A program made the position numbers and the translations under genes. From CAVZLD01 sp964522605 (GTDB taxonomy: Bacteria > Planctomycetota > Planctomycetia > Pirellulales > Pirellulaceae): 52,668 bases of DNA. Shown here one piece after another: positions 42,001-50,942 of the stretch. The notes beneath the pieces are model-generated. The model was given only the letters and a program-made list of their open reading frames with translations, was not told the DNA's origin and did no database searches. Each line of letters starts with the position of its first letter. Position 1 is the stretch's first letter. The stretch lies in assembly GCA_964522605.1 (NCBI GenBank), contig CAZFWV010000010.1, forward strand, positions 1-52,668. The letters run 5' to 3'.

Positions 42001-44912
42001 AGGTTCTCGAATTGTCGGCAGGAGCGGTCCAGCGACTGACCGATGCTGATCCGTTGCAGGCGTATCAGATGGAATTTGGTTTCAATCCGGCTCCGATGGA
42101 CGTTCTTTCCGTGTTGCCAACCGAAAGTCGGGTCACGTTGCCGCTTGAGTCGATTCGGGTGGAATTCAGCGAGGCCTATGATCCTCTAAGTGTCGATGTC
42201 GGGGATCTGACGCTCAGCCAGGGAGCTGTTTCCGGATTCGAGTTCATCGATGAACGGACGATCGAGTATCAATTGACGGGAGTGGTGCGAGAAGAACGAT
42301 TGAAGATTTCGCTGCCCGATGGAGCGGTAACGGACGCGTTTGGGAACGTGGGGGGCGGATTTGATGTGGAGTACGCCACGGATTATGGGCAAGTAGCGCT
42401 TACCGCATTCGAGTTCCAGGCTCCACGCGGCTCGTTGGTTTACAGCCAGGTGGTCAATGGGCGGATTGACTCCGGCGATGTAGACACGTTCTCGGTCGCG
42501 ATCGACGGAGGCCAGACGTTAGCCATTCTGCTCAGGACGGACGAAGGACTGCAGGCCGATGTGAAAGTACGATCCCGCGATCGAATTGTGGCCGAAAGTC
42601 AGGCCTCGACTGCGGGGCAGCCGGTGATTGTCCAGTCGGATTCCGTCAGTGGTCGATTGATTGGCCGCGCATCGGCGCTCACGGAGTACCTGATTGACGT
42701 TGCGGGAGTTGATGGATCCTCCGGACGATTCTCGCTGCAAGTCGTATTGAACGCAGCCGTGGAAGAGGAGGACTTTGCCGGCGCTGTGAACAATACGCCA
42801 GATTCCTCGGTCGATCTCGAGACGATCTTCGCCGCGCCTCTCGTGGCAGATGGTCTCGACTCGTCGCTTGTCGCGGCTGCGTCGGCCGCGCAGCGGGCCG
42901 CACTGACCGGTAGTCTGACGGGACCCGCGCGGCAGGTTGAAAGTTTCGAGAACGGCGACTTGTCCGTTGACGCGTGGACCATTCGATCCACGAGTGATTT
43001 CGGACGCATTCAGGTGATCGACCAATACGGTGCGTCGGATGGGACCTTTGCTTTGCTGATGGATGTGGCCCGCGGGCCCGTGAACAACTTGAACGAAGCC
43101 ATTTGGCACGTTGATCTCTCGGGCGTCGATCGGCCGATACTTGCATTCTCTCATGCCAGTTTTGGCGACGAGCGGCAGCCGTTCCTGAATGGGTTCACCG
43201 GTTCCTACAATGCGGACGGGATCGCGGTCAGCGTCGATGGAACCACGTGGTTCCCCGTATTCAATGCGCCAGATACCGCCCGTGGTGCATGGAATCGATT
43301 TCACGTGGACCTGGCTGAACGAGCATCCGCGGCGGGAATTTCGCTCGATGGTCCGGTGCAGATCAAGTTCCAGCAATTCGACAACTCACCGTTGGAAGAT
43401 GACGGTCGCGGCTGGGATCAGATTGTCATTCACGAATCCGATGACGCCGATTGGCTCCGGCTGGACCTTCGATCGCGTGAAAGCGTTTCCCTGTTGGGAA
43501 CGGTGGAAGGTCAAGGTGATTTGAAGGTCGAATTGTTCGACGCGGAAGGCAACTGGCTCGCCGAGGGGATCAGTCCGCCGAGCCCGTTGCGGAACGGGAG
43601 TTTCGAATCGGGGGATTTCCAGCATTGGATCGTCGAAGTCGACGGGCAGACGACTCGACCCTGGCAGGTTAGTGGTCCAGACGTATTCAATAGTCTGCTG
43701 CTCGATCGGACCGAACCCCAGGATGGAGATTTTGTTGCGTGGAATGGTTTCAATGGTGCTGGAGCCGTGGAATTCCGGATGTATCAGGATTTGGCCATTC
43801 CGGCAAATGTGCCCCAGGCTCTACTTTCCTGGCAGCAACGCCTGCAGTGGGCGTTTTCGGACCAGAATCAGGAGGCAGGAGGATTCTCCGTCGAACTGCT
43901 GGATCCCGTCACGAACGAACTCTTGGACACACTGTTTACATTCTCGACCGGCGATGCGGACATACAGCAAATGTTCGGCGATACCGACTGGCAGACCCAA
44001 TTCGCGGATCTTTCGAGCTATGCGGGACAGACCGTGCGACTCATGTACCGTGATTACGTGAACGATGGAAACGAGTTGAGCCGATCCGGTCAGGTGGAAC
44101 TGGATAACGTCCGATTGGATCTTGCTTCGCCTTGGCCCGCGAATGTCGATGATCTTCTCCGCGACTTCGTCGCTCCTGCGACGGGAACCTACTATGTACG
44201 CGTGAGCGGTACACCCCTAACGGAATACTCGTTGGTTGTGACGAGGAACACGGAATTCGACTTGGAGTCCAACGACAACCTTTCCACCGCGCAGGCTCTG
44301 CTCGTTCCCGATGTTGCTGGTCGGCAGTGGCTCATGGGGGCCATCGACGGGGCCGGTGGCAGCGATTTCTATCAGTTGCTGCTCGAGGGAGGTCAGCCGC
44401 TGAACGTCGAGACGTTCACGCCCGCGGCAGGTCCCGGACAGTTCCAAAACGCCCTGGATCCGATGATCATCCTGTACGATGAGGACGGCTTGGTCGTCGC
44501 CAGCGATGATAATTCGGCTTCGGATGGTCGCAACGCCGCCCTGCAGTATCGCGTGCCGCGTGGCGAAGAGGGCCTCTATTATCTGGCCGTCGTCGCCGGA
44601 ACCTCCGGAGTGGGAATGGAGGAAGGAGAATACTACATCAGCATTCGGGGCTCCTCCATCCCCGACACCGTGTTGAGTCAGTTGGCTGCTGCGGTGGAGC
44701 CTGAGTCCGATACGACCGGTGAGTCGGAAGCGATGCTGAAACTCGATTCGGTAATCCAGGGGAGTGACCTCGCGGTTGCTGCGATGCCGACTCGACTTGA
44801 ACCATCTGTTGCGGATTGGCTGCCCGACGTCTTTGAGGAATTGGACGGTCTGGATGAAGTTGCCGAGGAGGTCAGTGGGCTCATCGACTGGGACACGGAT
44901 TGGGTCGCCTGA
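39060..44912 (+). CDS. Giant surface metalloprotease-like protein
   Basis: A 1950-residue protein. An LEPR-XLL-type element is at about 38-50 (AYLIEALEPKTLLAADV). Dockerin-like calcium repeats follow (about 59-175: DFDRNGFLDPQDINQL, DVNRDGQVNGADR, DANLDGEFNTNDLV). PPC-like beta domains appear at about 395-545, 1115-1215 and 1690-1860. A metzincin-like region has HEAGHFFAAWH (His825, Glu826, His829, His835) with ADLMDQ as a possible Met-turn; the usual Gly is Ala. Two Big_5-like Ig folds (900-1110) and jelly-roll-like segments follow. AAGGAG precedes the ATG. It is probably cell-surface; the activity is unproven. Confidence 0.88.
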   Translation: MRRRISSRSLPHFVPTISPGRSRRFGSRARSRIRPRAYLIEALEPKTLLAADVTAFPPALVADFDRNGFLDPQDINQLNAALRQEAPDLIFDVNRDGQVNGADRTYWIEVVHRSYPGDANLDGEFNTNDLVTVLQAGLYEDAISGNASWESGDWNGDADFGTGDLVVALQGGGFEVGPRPLQLPRIHVLPSDEVLRGDPEAVWDAVVIEGHADPFSVVRLQETGAMVMADANGVFRLEQTPLSRVETRFNVRVGDLQGRELPEVATAQLRLGPGSIEAGYFTPASFREKPTLSPEELPASLATVFLPDGMDGRKLIEQYAAEHGARPDQGNPVHVALPADTPVVGEQPEVPGQDPYLAPQILDGFGSGSDEIPAVVIQGTLEPLPRTLESAERLNGTDDGDIGKAIETGLTAGAAVRIEARIGDGPHGSQGTGKGDSDFFAIRGLQQGQSLVIDVNTPVGSELDSFIFVYDGNGNRLDFNDDDGFSLDSYRVFPVRTAGDYYVSVASFASYGPLYPSESASGLGVATEGDYELFLAVSPVQEADVYAFDLQPGDILGATILGGPNHLTLRDELGTELIGSGQDATIYQPTDSPLPAGGNASLSWVVGAPGTYQLAVDGGFGDYELELAVYRPVLESGERGQGQILFLDFDGATLNAESLFGIGNPEASLSPLSAFLEYWGLEPSDEEAVISAIAATVRENFADVGARGANGDFASDRVDGHFGIEIVTSRESTDLFGFPLDPFGAPNVSRVIIGGTTEQLGISTIGISESVDVGNFHTTDTGVVLLDLLSAPSSNPNSLNRIPLAEQNVSIIDLIGVAVGNIVTHEAGHFFAAWHTDQFNSVADLMDQGGYLANTIGLVGPVFGDGDEINVSFGTDRFVPNEGFTGTQDSLNAVSFGLSTGKNDPGMRVVSSVPAPNRPVLTAPTEFVLEFLDPFDANQEIRAEALTVNGLPAEEIEVDGNEPRTLIFRFQTTPVVQPGRQVLELSAGAVQRLTDADPLQAYQMEFGFNPAPMDVLSVLPTESRVTLPLESIRVEFSEAYDPLSVDVGDLTLSQGAVSGFEFIDERTIEYQLTGVVREERLKISLPDGAVTDAFGNVGGGFDVEYATDYGQVALTAFEFQAPRGSLVYSQVVNGRIDSGDVDTFSVAIDGGQTLAILLRTDEGLQADVKVRSRDRIVAESQASTAGQPVIVQSDSVSGRLIGRASALTEYLIDVAGVDGSSGRFSLQVVLNAAVEEEDFAGAVNNTPDSSVDLETIFAAPLVADGLDSSLVAAASAAQRAALTGSLTGPARQVESFENGDLSVDAWTIRSTSDFGRIQVIDQYGASDGTFALLMDVARGPVNNLNEAIWHVDLSGVDRPILAFSHASFGDERQPFLNGFTGSYNADGIAVSVDGTTWFPVFNAPDTARGAWNRFHVDLAERASAAGISLDGPVQIKFQQFDNSPLEDDGRGWDQIVIHESDDADWLRLDLRSRESVSLLGTVEGQGDLKVELFDAEGNWLAEGISPPSPLRNGSFESGDFQHWIVEVDGQTTRPWQVSGPDVFNSLLLDRTEPQDGDFVAWNGFNGAGAVEFRMYQDLAIPANVPQALLSWQQRLQWAFSDQNQEAGGFSVELLDPVTNELLDTLFTFSTGDADIQQMFGDTDWQTQFADLSSYAGQTVRLMYRDYVNDGNELSRSGQVELDNVRLDLASPWPANVDDLLRDFVAPATGTYYVRVSGTPLTEYSLVVTRNTEFDLESNDNLSTAQALLVPDVAGRQWLMGAIDGAGGSDFYQLLLEGGQPLNVETFTPAAGPGQFQNALDPMIILYDEDGLVVASDDNSASDGRNAALQYRVPRGEEGLYYLAVVAGTSGVGMEEGEYYISIRGSSIPDTVLSQLAAAVEPESDTTGESEAMLKLDSVIQGSDLAVAAMPTRLEPSVADWLPDVFEELDGLDEVAEEVSGLIDWDTDWVA

Positions 44913-44941
44913 TTTGGTTCCTTTCCGACATTTTGAGCGCT

Positions 44942-45164
44942 CGGCTTTGTCTCAAAACTGCACTGGCAGAGCCAGTGGCACCCCCTGATCNNNNNNNNNN
45001 NNNNNNNNNNNNNNNNNNNNNNNNNNNNNNNNNNNNNNNNNNNNNNNNNNNNNNNNNNNNNNNNNNNNNNNNNNNNNNNNNNNNNNNNNNGAGCCAGTGG
45101 CACCCCCTGATCTAGTGTGCCACTGGCTTTGCCAGTGCTGCGGAAGAGTTCTGAGACAGAGCCT
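44942..45164. repeat. Nested inverted repeat around assembly gap
   Basis: The outer arms (44942-44959 and 45147-45164) match those at 13349-13459 (core TGTCTCA / TGAGACA). Inside are CACTGGC palindromes: CACTGGCAGAGCCAGTG (44961-44977) and CACTGGCTTTGCCAGTG (45121-45137). A 22-bp direct repeat containing GCCAGTGGCACCCCCTGATC abuts the gap on both sides (44969-44990 and 45091-45112). It lies between convergent genes and touches the epimerase stop. Confidence 0.85.
44991..45090. other. Assembly gap of 100 N
   Basis: The run is exactly 100 N, a conventional placeholder, so the true length is unknown. Identical 22-bp sequence on both sides shows that the break is inside a repeat array that did not assemble. 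Confidence 0.98.
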
Positions 45165-46161
45165 AGTTGACTGGCGGATTCGCGACGTAGCCTTGTTGCA
45201 CGAACCACTTCCAAGTGTCGTTCACCGTTTGGTCCAGCGGGCGCGTCTGATACCCCAGTTCGCTGCGGGCGCGCTCGCTGCTGTAATTCTTCATGACGCG
45301 AGCCAGCGCGATGGCCCCCGAATTCACATCCGGCTCGCGACCCGTGATCTGCGTTATCAGATCGCCGGTCCGTCCGGCCAACCAAAGGATGCCAGGGCCG
45401 GGACAGAACCAGGGAGAGCGACCACCGGTCACCTGTGCGAACAGACGCCACGCTTCGAGGTAGGACATGGTTTGGCCGGCAAGGATGTACTTCCGGCCAC
45501 TTTGGCCCCGCTCGATCGCCGAAAGAATTCCAAGCGCGACATCGCGGACGTCACAGACGCTGACCGTACCGCGAGGGGGAAACAATCCGCGACCGCGAGC
45601 GACCTCCAACAGCATGCGGCCGGACGATGGTTTCCAATCCCACGGTCCGAGCATGAAGGCAGGATTGACGATCACTGCGTCCAAACCTCGGGCCTGTTCT
45701 TCGAGGACCGCGATCTCGGCGGCCCGTTTGGAGATGACGTAGTTGCAACGGACCGGCTTGGTCAGGGGAGTGTCTTCGTTCGCGGCCTGATCCCGCGAAA
45801 TGGCACCAACCGCGTCACAACTCGAAACGTGAATCATCCGCGCCTGCGCACGCCGTGCCTCACGGGCCACCAATCGCGCTCCTTCGATATTGATGGCGTG
45901 GTGCCGTTCCCATTGACTGCGACCCAATTGAACGTAACCGGCGGCATGGATTACCGCCCGCACCCCACGACAGGCGACCTCAATCGCCTGCGCGTCTTGA
46001 ATGTCACCCGAGACAACGTCGACGGGAAGTTCGGCCAGAGGGCGTGGATCCGAAGTCCTTCGAACGAGCACACGGACTCGCTGACCTTGATCGAGCAGCA
46101 GTCGTACGACGTTGTTGCCCACCAGCCCGGTGGCCCCCGTCACCAGAATCAAATCGTCCAT
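45163..46161 (-). CDS. NAD-dependent epimerase/dehydratase (extended SDR)
   Basis: A 332-residue extended SDR. It has the cofactor loop VTGATGLVGNNVVRLLL, a DVVSGDIQD acidic loop, AVIHAAG, Ser in HVSSCDAVG and the catalytic YxxxK in NYVISKRAAE. NPAFMLGPWDWKPSSGRML resembles dihydroflavonol-4-reductase and hopanoid-associated sugar epimerase (HpnA) relatives. ATG 46161 starts at the Rossmann strand. It is divergent from the next gene. The substrate cannot be assigned, and no hopanoid genes are nearby. Confidence 0.9.
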   Translation of the reverse strand: MDDLILVTGATGLVGNNVVRLLLDQGQRVRVLVRRTSDPRPLAELPVDVVSGDIQDAQAIEVACRGVRAVIHAAGYVQLGRSQWERHHAINIEGARLVAREARRAQARMIHVSSCDAVGAISRDQAANEDTPLTKPVRCNYVISKRAAEIAVLEEQARGLDAVIVNPAFMLGPWDWKPSSGRMLLEVARGRGLFPPRGTVSVCDVRDVALGILSAIERGQSGRKYILAGQTMSYLEAWRLFAQVTGGRSPWFCPGPGILWLAGRTGDLITQITGREPDVNSGAIALARVMKNYSSERARSELGYQTRPLDQTVNDTWKWFVQQGYVANPPVN

Positions 46162-46424
46162 CCGCCACCCTATTGCTCTCGCGCGGCCGACGCAGTCGCC
46201 CGTGTTTGGTAATCGAGCGTCCCGGGCGTGCCTGCCAGAGAGCCACCTTCGCCTGTCAAGGTAGCGATCTTGTCTGGGATGGTAAACCGGATGTTTGGGT
46301 AGAAGTGGTTTTGGGAGTGCTCCGTCCAGGATCGACGCGGCGGGAGGCGAAAGCGACGTTTTGTTACGATAGGGGGCGGCCAGATTGGGGCCCTGTACTG
46401 AGCTTAAACGAAAGGCCAAGTCCG

Positions 46425-47237
46425 ATGTCGAACGAAACCGTGTTGATTACCGGCGCCTCGTCAGGCATTGGTCTCGAAATGGCTCGCGAATTTGCCGCCC
46501 ACGGGTGCAATCTGGTACTCGTTGCGCGGCGGGCCGAGCGTCTCGAGTCGTTGGCCCGCACGCTCAAGTCGCGGAGTCCCCTGGACGTGCGCGTCTTGCC
46601 CATCGACTTGCGTCGGATGGACGCGTGCGACGAGATACTTGACGTGCTGCGCGCCGAACGGATTGCCGTCGACGTGATCGTCAACAACGCCGGGTTTGCC
46701 TCCCTGGGACGGGTGGCCGAGTTGTCTCGCGAACGCCAGATGGACATGATCCAGGTGAATCTGGTCGCGCTGACCTGTCTGACGCGACTGTTGCTGCCGG
46801 CCATGATTGAGCGTGGAAGGGGAGGCGTTCTGAACGTTGCGTCCACGGCAGCATTCCAGCCGGGACCTCATCTGGCGGTCTATTATGCGACCAAGGCCTA
46901 CGTCCTGTCATTCACGGAAGCCTTGCATGAAGAGCTGAAAGGCACCGGAGTGACGGCGACTTGCCTCTGTCCCGGGCCGACGGCCACCGAGCTTGTCGCC
47001 GACGCGGGTATGCAGAAGACATTCTTGTTTCGCTACGGTGTGATGTCGTCCGAGGAGGTCGCGCGGCGAGGCTATCGGGGGTTCCGCCGAGGAAAGGCCG
47101 TCGTCATCCCGGGCCTTCGGAACTGGTTGGGAACTCTGCTTGTTCGGTGTGTGCCGCGCAGTGTTACTCGCCAAGTGGTTCAGCAGCTTCAGGCGATTCC
47201 GGCAGAAGGGAGTCGGCATCGTCCTGAACACGAATAA
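46425..47237 (+). CDS. Short-chain dehydrogenase/reductase
   Basis: A 270-residue classical SDR. TGASSGIGLEMAREFAAHG (TGxxxGxG), VIVNNAGFASLG (NNAG), a Ser in VASTAAFQPGP and the catalytic YYATKAYV are all intact. PGPTATEL follows. NADP preference is suggested by VARRAERL after the first strand. The 263-page DltE/SDR family comparison was not possible here. ATG 46425 follows AAAGG. Its last 74 bp overlap the convergent phosphatase gene. Confidence 0.9.
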   Translation: MSNETVLITGASSGIGLEMAREFAAHGCNLVLVARRAERLESLARTLKSRSPLDVRVLPIDLRRMDACDEILDVLRAERIAVDVIVNNAGFASLGRVAELSRERQMDMIQVNLVALTCLTRLLLPAMIERGRGGVLNVASTAAFQPGPHLAVYYATKAYVLSFTEALHEELKGTGVTATCLCPGPTATELVADAGMQKTFLFRYGVMSSEEVARRGYRGFRRGKAVVIPGLRNWLGTLLVRCVPRSVTRQVVQQLQAIPAEGSRHRPEHE

Positions 47238-50037
47238 TCACCGAGGTGATATCGTCTTCGGGATGAGGGCGGCCGGTGTATTGCGTTACCGCCTCTTGCA
47301 GACAGCTGATGATCTCATCCGCGCGCCGCGTCAGGTTGTTGCGAATCACCTCGAGCAACCGTTCTGTTCCGAAGAACTCTCCGTCGGCATTGCGTGCCTC
47401 AGAGATCCCATCGGTAATCAGGACCACGGAATCTCCCGGGGAAAGCCACCCCGGACCGCCAATGGGAAACTCTGCATCCGGGCTAACCGCGAGAGGCATC
47501 GCGTTACTGCAGAGTTCCTGAGTGATGTTGCCGGCTTGATCCAGCACAATTCCACTCGGATGTCCCGCATTGATGAAGTGAAACATCCGGCTCCGTTCTT
47601 TCAAATGCAGCATGAACAGCGTCACGAATCGGGTCTCTTCCAACTCTTTACACATGATTGAGTTGGTGTGCTCCAGAATTTCGCGGATATTCTCGTGATG
47701 CTCGATGAAGGAACGCAAATGAGCACTTGTGGCTGCCATGACGAGGGCAGAGCTAAACCCCTTACCCGCAACATCGCCGACGATGACAAGCAGGGACCCG
47801 TCTGGAAGACGCAAAAAATCGAAATAGTCACCGGCGGCAAATTCCGCGGGAATCAGGGAGCCGGCGATATCAAACCCGGGGACCTTCGGGGCGCCGTGGG
47901 GCAGCAAATGTTCTTGGATCCGCTGCGCGGCCATCAATTGCGAAACTCGCTTCAGCGCATCCTGCTCCGCGCGTTTTCGTGCAGTGATGTCCAGGTGAGA
48001 ACCGACCATTCGATGAGGCCGTCCCAACTTATCCCGAACGAGAGCCCCCCGCGCGAGGATCCAGCGGTAGTTGCCGTCCTTATGCCGAAGACGGTGTTCG
48101 AGTTCGTAATCGGATGTCCTCCCTTCCATATAGTCCCGGAGCGTCTGTACCGCGCGCTCCTCGTCATCGGGATGTAACCGCTGCTGCCATTCATCGAAAT
48201 CGTCGAGAATTTCGGCTTCGTTGTAGCCCAGGATGCTTTTCCATCGCGGTGAGAAATAAACCTTGTTCGTCGTCAGATTCCAATCCCAGATGCCGGCATC
48301 GGTCCCGCGGACGGCCAAATCGAACCGTTCTTCACTGTCTCGCAGAGATTCCTCCGCCCTGCCCCGCTGGATCATTCCCGCCACGACATTCGCGACAGCG
48401 GACAGAAACTTGACATCGTCTACGCTCGGTTCATGGCCCGGGGTGACAAAGACCGAGAGTAAACCGATCGATCTGGTTTCTGCCACGATCGGAACACAGT
48501 AGTGCGGTTGGGAATCGACTTTCTCCCGGTGCTCCTCGGGGACTTCGAATAGGGAATCACAGAATACAATCGAGTGCGACTTGACCGCGCTGGGACAGAG
48601 GGGGTGAACTTGACAATACGCACGCAGCGATTCGGGAAGCCCTTGCTCAACCGTCAGTTCAAGTTGCCCGTTCTCTTCGTTGATGAGAAACAGAGCCCCT
48701 CGAGATTCCGTGCCCAGCCACGAAACCTCGCAGAGCACGGCAAGCATCTGGCGCAGTTGTTCTTCCAGGCCGATTGGTTGCAGCGAAAGCTCCAGCAGCG
48801 TATTGAGAGTCGACTGGATTTGCAGATTGGATCGCAGTGCTTCTTCCGTTTGCTTCCGCTGAGTGGCGTCCCGGATGGCCGCGGCAACGACGACACCGTC
48901 CTCGATGGGAAGCGGGCTAAGAGAGATTTCTGCGGGAAATTGACTTCCGTCTTTTCGAAGGGCAAAAAGTTCCGGCCGATCACTCATCGGACGAACTTCG
49001 GGATTGCCCATGTATCGTTGCCGATGAAGAATGTGTTGCTCTCGCTCCGCCTTCGGCACAAGCAACTCAATCGGCTGCTGCAGAAGCTCCTGCCGGGTGA
49101 ATCCAAATACTTGTTCCGCCTGGGCATTGGCAAGTGTGATCTTGCCCTGCTGATCGACGACCAGCATGGCGTCGGGTGCCGCCTCCAAAACATGCCAGAA
49201 CCGTAGTTCCGATAGTTTTCGATCCGTGATGTCCTCGACCAATCCGTCGTAGGAAAGCAGCCTTCCGCGTTCATCGAATTCACTGATGATCGTATCGCGA
49301 ATCCAGCGAAGAGAACCATTCTTGTGTCGAATGCGATGCTCCAGCGGAGGAACCCGTTGGCCCTCTAAGACCTTCTGCACATGAGTTCTGACGAGATTCA
49401 GATCACTTAGGTCGACAATCTTGATCCAAAGGTAGGGATCCTTGCGGTATTCTTCCGGCGTGTAGCCGGTGGTCGGAAGACAACCCACGCTATGCTCCGT
49501 CTTCGGTGGCCATCCGTCACTCAACTGGACGTGATACCGATACGACGTCACGGCAGACAGTAGTTGATCGAACCGTTGCTCGCTTTCCCGCAGTGCCTCC
49601 TCAGTCTGCTTCCGTTTCGTAATATCGGTATTTATTCCGACGTAGCCAATCACCTTTCCTGATGCGGCAGTCAGGCCGGTTGCCTGGCCATAAACCCAGG
49701 TCGTGACCCCGTCGGGAGTCTGCATGCGATACTCGAGAGCCCAAGACTCTTCATTCGAGATCGTTTCTTTCCACTGTGTGGCAACTCTCGGGCGATCCTC
49801 GATATGGATCCCTGAAATCCAGCCGTCCCCGAGCGCCTCTTCCGCAGTCATGCCGGCCATCCGACACCAACTTGCATTTACATACGTACAGCGACCCGCG
49901 GTGTCCGTTAAGTAGATCCCGGCGGGCGAGAGGCGGACAAGCGTTTGAAAACGCAGTTCCGAGAGCGGGCGATCCGAATTGACATTCTCCCCGTTCATAC
50001 GCGATTCCCCGGATGCAAATCTCTTGCGATCCGTCAA
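47164..50037 (-). CDS. PAS/GAF-sensing SpoIIE-type phosphatase
   Basis: A 957-residue RsbU-like protein. PAS/PAC domains lie at about 26-140, 155-275, 280-400 and 575-700, with a GAF domain at about 415-570. The PP2C-type SpoIIE domain runs from about 715 to 940. Its metal-binding motifs are visible: FAAGDYFDFLRL, VGDVAGKGFSS, LITDGISEARN and HPEDDITSVII. It probably dephosphorylates a STAS-domain antagonist in a partner-switching pathway. The nearest STAS gene begins about 900 bp away on the opposite strand. No transmembrane helix is seen, so it is a cytoplasmic sensor. ATG 49998 is an alternative start. Confidence 0.93.
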   Translation of the reverse strand: MTDRKRFASGESRMNGENVNSDRPLSELRFQTLVRLSPAGIYLTDTAGRCTYVNASWCRMAGMTAEEALGDGWISGIHIEDRPRVATQWKETISNEESWALEYRMQTPDGVTTWVYGQATGLTAASGKVIGYVGINTDITKRKQTEEALRESEQRFDQLLSAVTSYRYHVQLSDGWPPKTEHSVGCLPTTGYTPEEYRKDPYLWIKIVDLSDLNLVRTHVQKVLEGQRVPPLEHRIRHKNGSLRWIRDTIISEFDERGRLLSYDGLVEDITDRKLSELRFWHVLEAAPDAMLVVDQQGKITLANAQAEQVFGFTRQELLQQPIELLVPKAEREQHILHRQRYMGNPEVRPMSDRPELFALRKDGSQFPAEISLSPLPIEDGVVVAAAIRDATQRKQTEEALRSNLQIQSTLNTLLELSLQPIGLEEQLRQMLAVLCEVSWLGTESRGALFLINEENGQLELTVEQGLPESLRAYCQVHPLCPSAVKSHSIVFCDSLFEVPEEHREKVDSQPHYCVPIVAETRSIGLLSVFVTPGHEPSVDDVKFLSAVANVVAGMIQRGRAEESLRDSEERFDLAVRGTDAGIWDWNLTTNKVYFSPRWKSILGYNEAEILDDFDEWQQRLHPDDEERAVQTLRDYMEGRTSDYELEHRLRHKDGNYRWILARGALVRDKLGRPHRMVGSHLDITARKRAEQDALKRVSQLMAAQRIQEHLLPHGAPKVPGFDIAGSLIPAEFAAGDYFDFLRLPDGSLLVIVGDVAGKGFSSALVMAATSAHLRSFIEHHENIREILEHTNSIMCKELEETRFVTLFMLHLKERSRMFHFINAGHPSGIVLDQAGNITQELCSNAMPLAVSPDAEFPIGGPGWLSPGDSVVLITDGISEARNADGEFFGTERLLEVIRNNLTRRADEIISCLQEAVTQYTGRPHPEDDITSVIIRVQDDADSLLPESPEAAEPLGE

Positions 50038-50454
50038 ATCACCATGACACGGTACAACGAAATGGGAGCCTCACCGTATCACAACGTCTGATTCGTTCAG
50101 GATAGACTTCTCCAGCGACTCATTCAAGCTAGTGACGAACGCGAGCTTCTCGGCGAATGGCTATTAATACTGCACCGCGCAACTGGACTACGCCTACGAA
50201 TTGGCGAAACGTGCAGCTTCATGACTTTCGCGTCGGATCGCGATGGATCGACTTGACTCCGCCAACTCAACCTCAACAATTCACCAAGCTTGCTCGTCGT
50301 GGCATTCCGGCTCCGGGAACTGTTGCGCTGCGATCCGAGATTTCTCCCACGTCCCACGCACAGTGCGCCAATGTCGGTGCAACCGTGCCATCGCACATTC
50401 GGGCGACGGAAATGGCCAGACGGGTGACGCGGTAAGATCTGTTCGATTTTTCTG

Positions 50455-50568
50455 ACGCAGTTCGACAGGGCCGCGAGGTGTAGTAGCCGGCAGACTGGCA
50501 GGTTCGCCTCCGTTGGTCGCTCGATTTCTTGCTGAGAGAACGACATTTTCACTGTTGGCAGTGCAGTG
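50455..50568. repeat. Dispersed intergenic repeat, copy C
   Basis: GCAGTTCGACAGGGCCGCG on the left and CCGTTGGTCGCTCGATTTC plus GAGAGAACGACATTTTCAC on the right match copies A and B. It ends with TTGGCAGTGCAGTG, as in copy B. The surrounding 50038-50942 region (905 bp), between the divergent phosphatase and STAS genes, shows no gene. Confidence 0.83.
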
Positions 50569-50942
50569 GTTTCGAAATCTTCGTAGAAAGAGTGAACGCT
50601 CGAGCGATTGATGGCGTCTATACGTTGGGTCCGATTCGAAGAAAGAATCGTGTTCAGGACGAAGGCGAGTTGGGGGCAGGCTGTATCCGGAGGGGAAATT
50701 GCCCAAATTCGCATTCGGCCACAGAATTCGGGAGTTTGGCCCCGTTTTGATGTCGAGGGCGATTAAATATAAGATGGGGAGATCGTCGGTTACATTGAGG
50801 GGCTCTTGGGGGTCGCGACGTGGGTCAGGCGAGGATGATACCCAGTAATCGGTCATGCTTTGGAAAAGGAAATTCCTGAGGGAATTGAGCTGACCGAATC
50901 TCTGCCCGTCTGGCTGAGGCGCGATGGACAAAGGTGAAGCGT

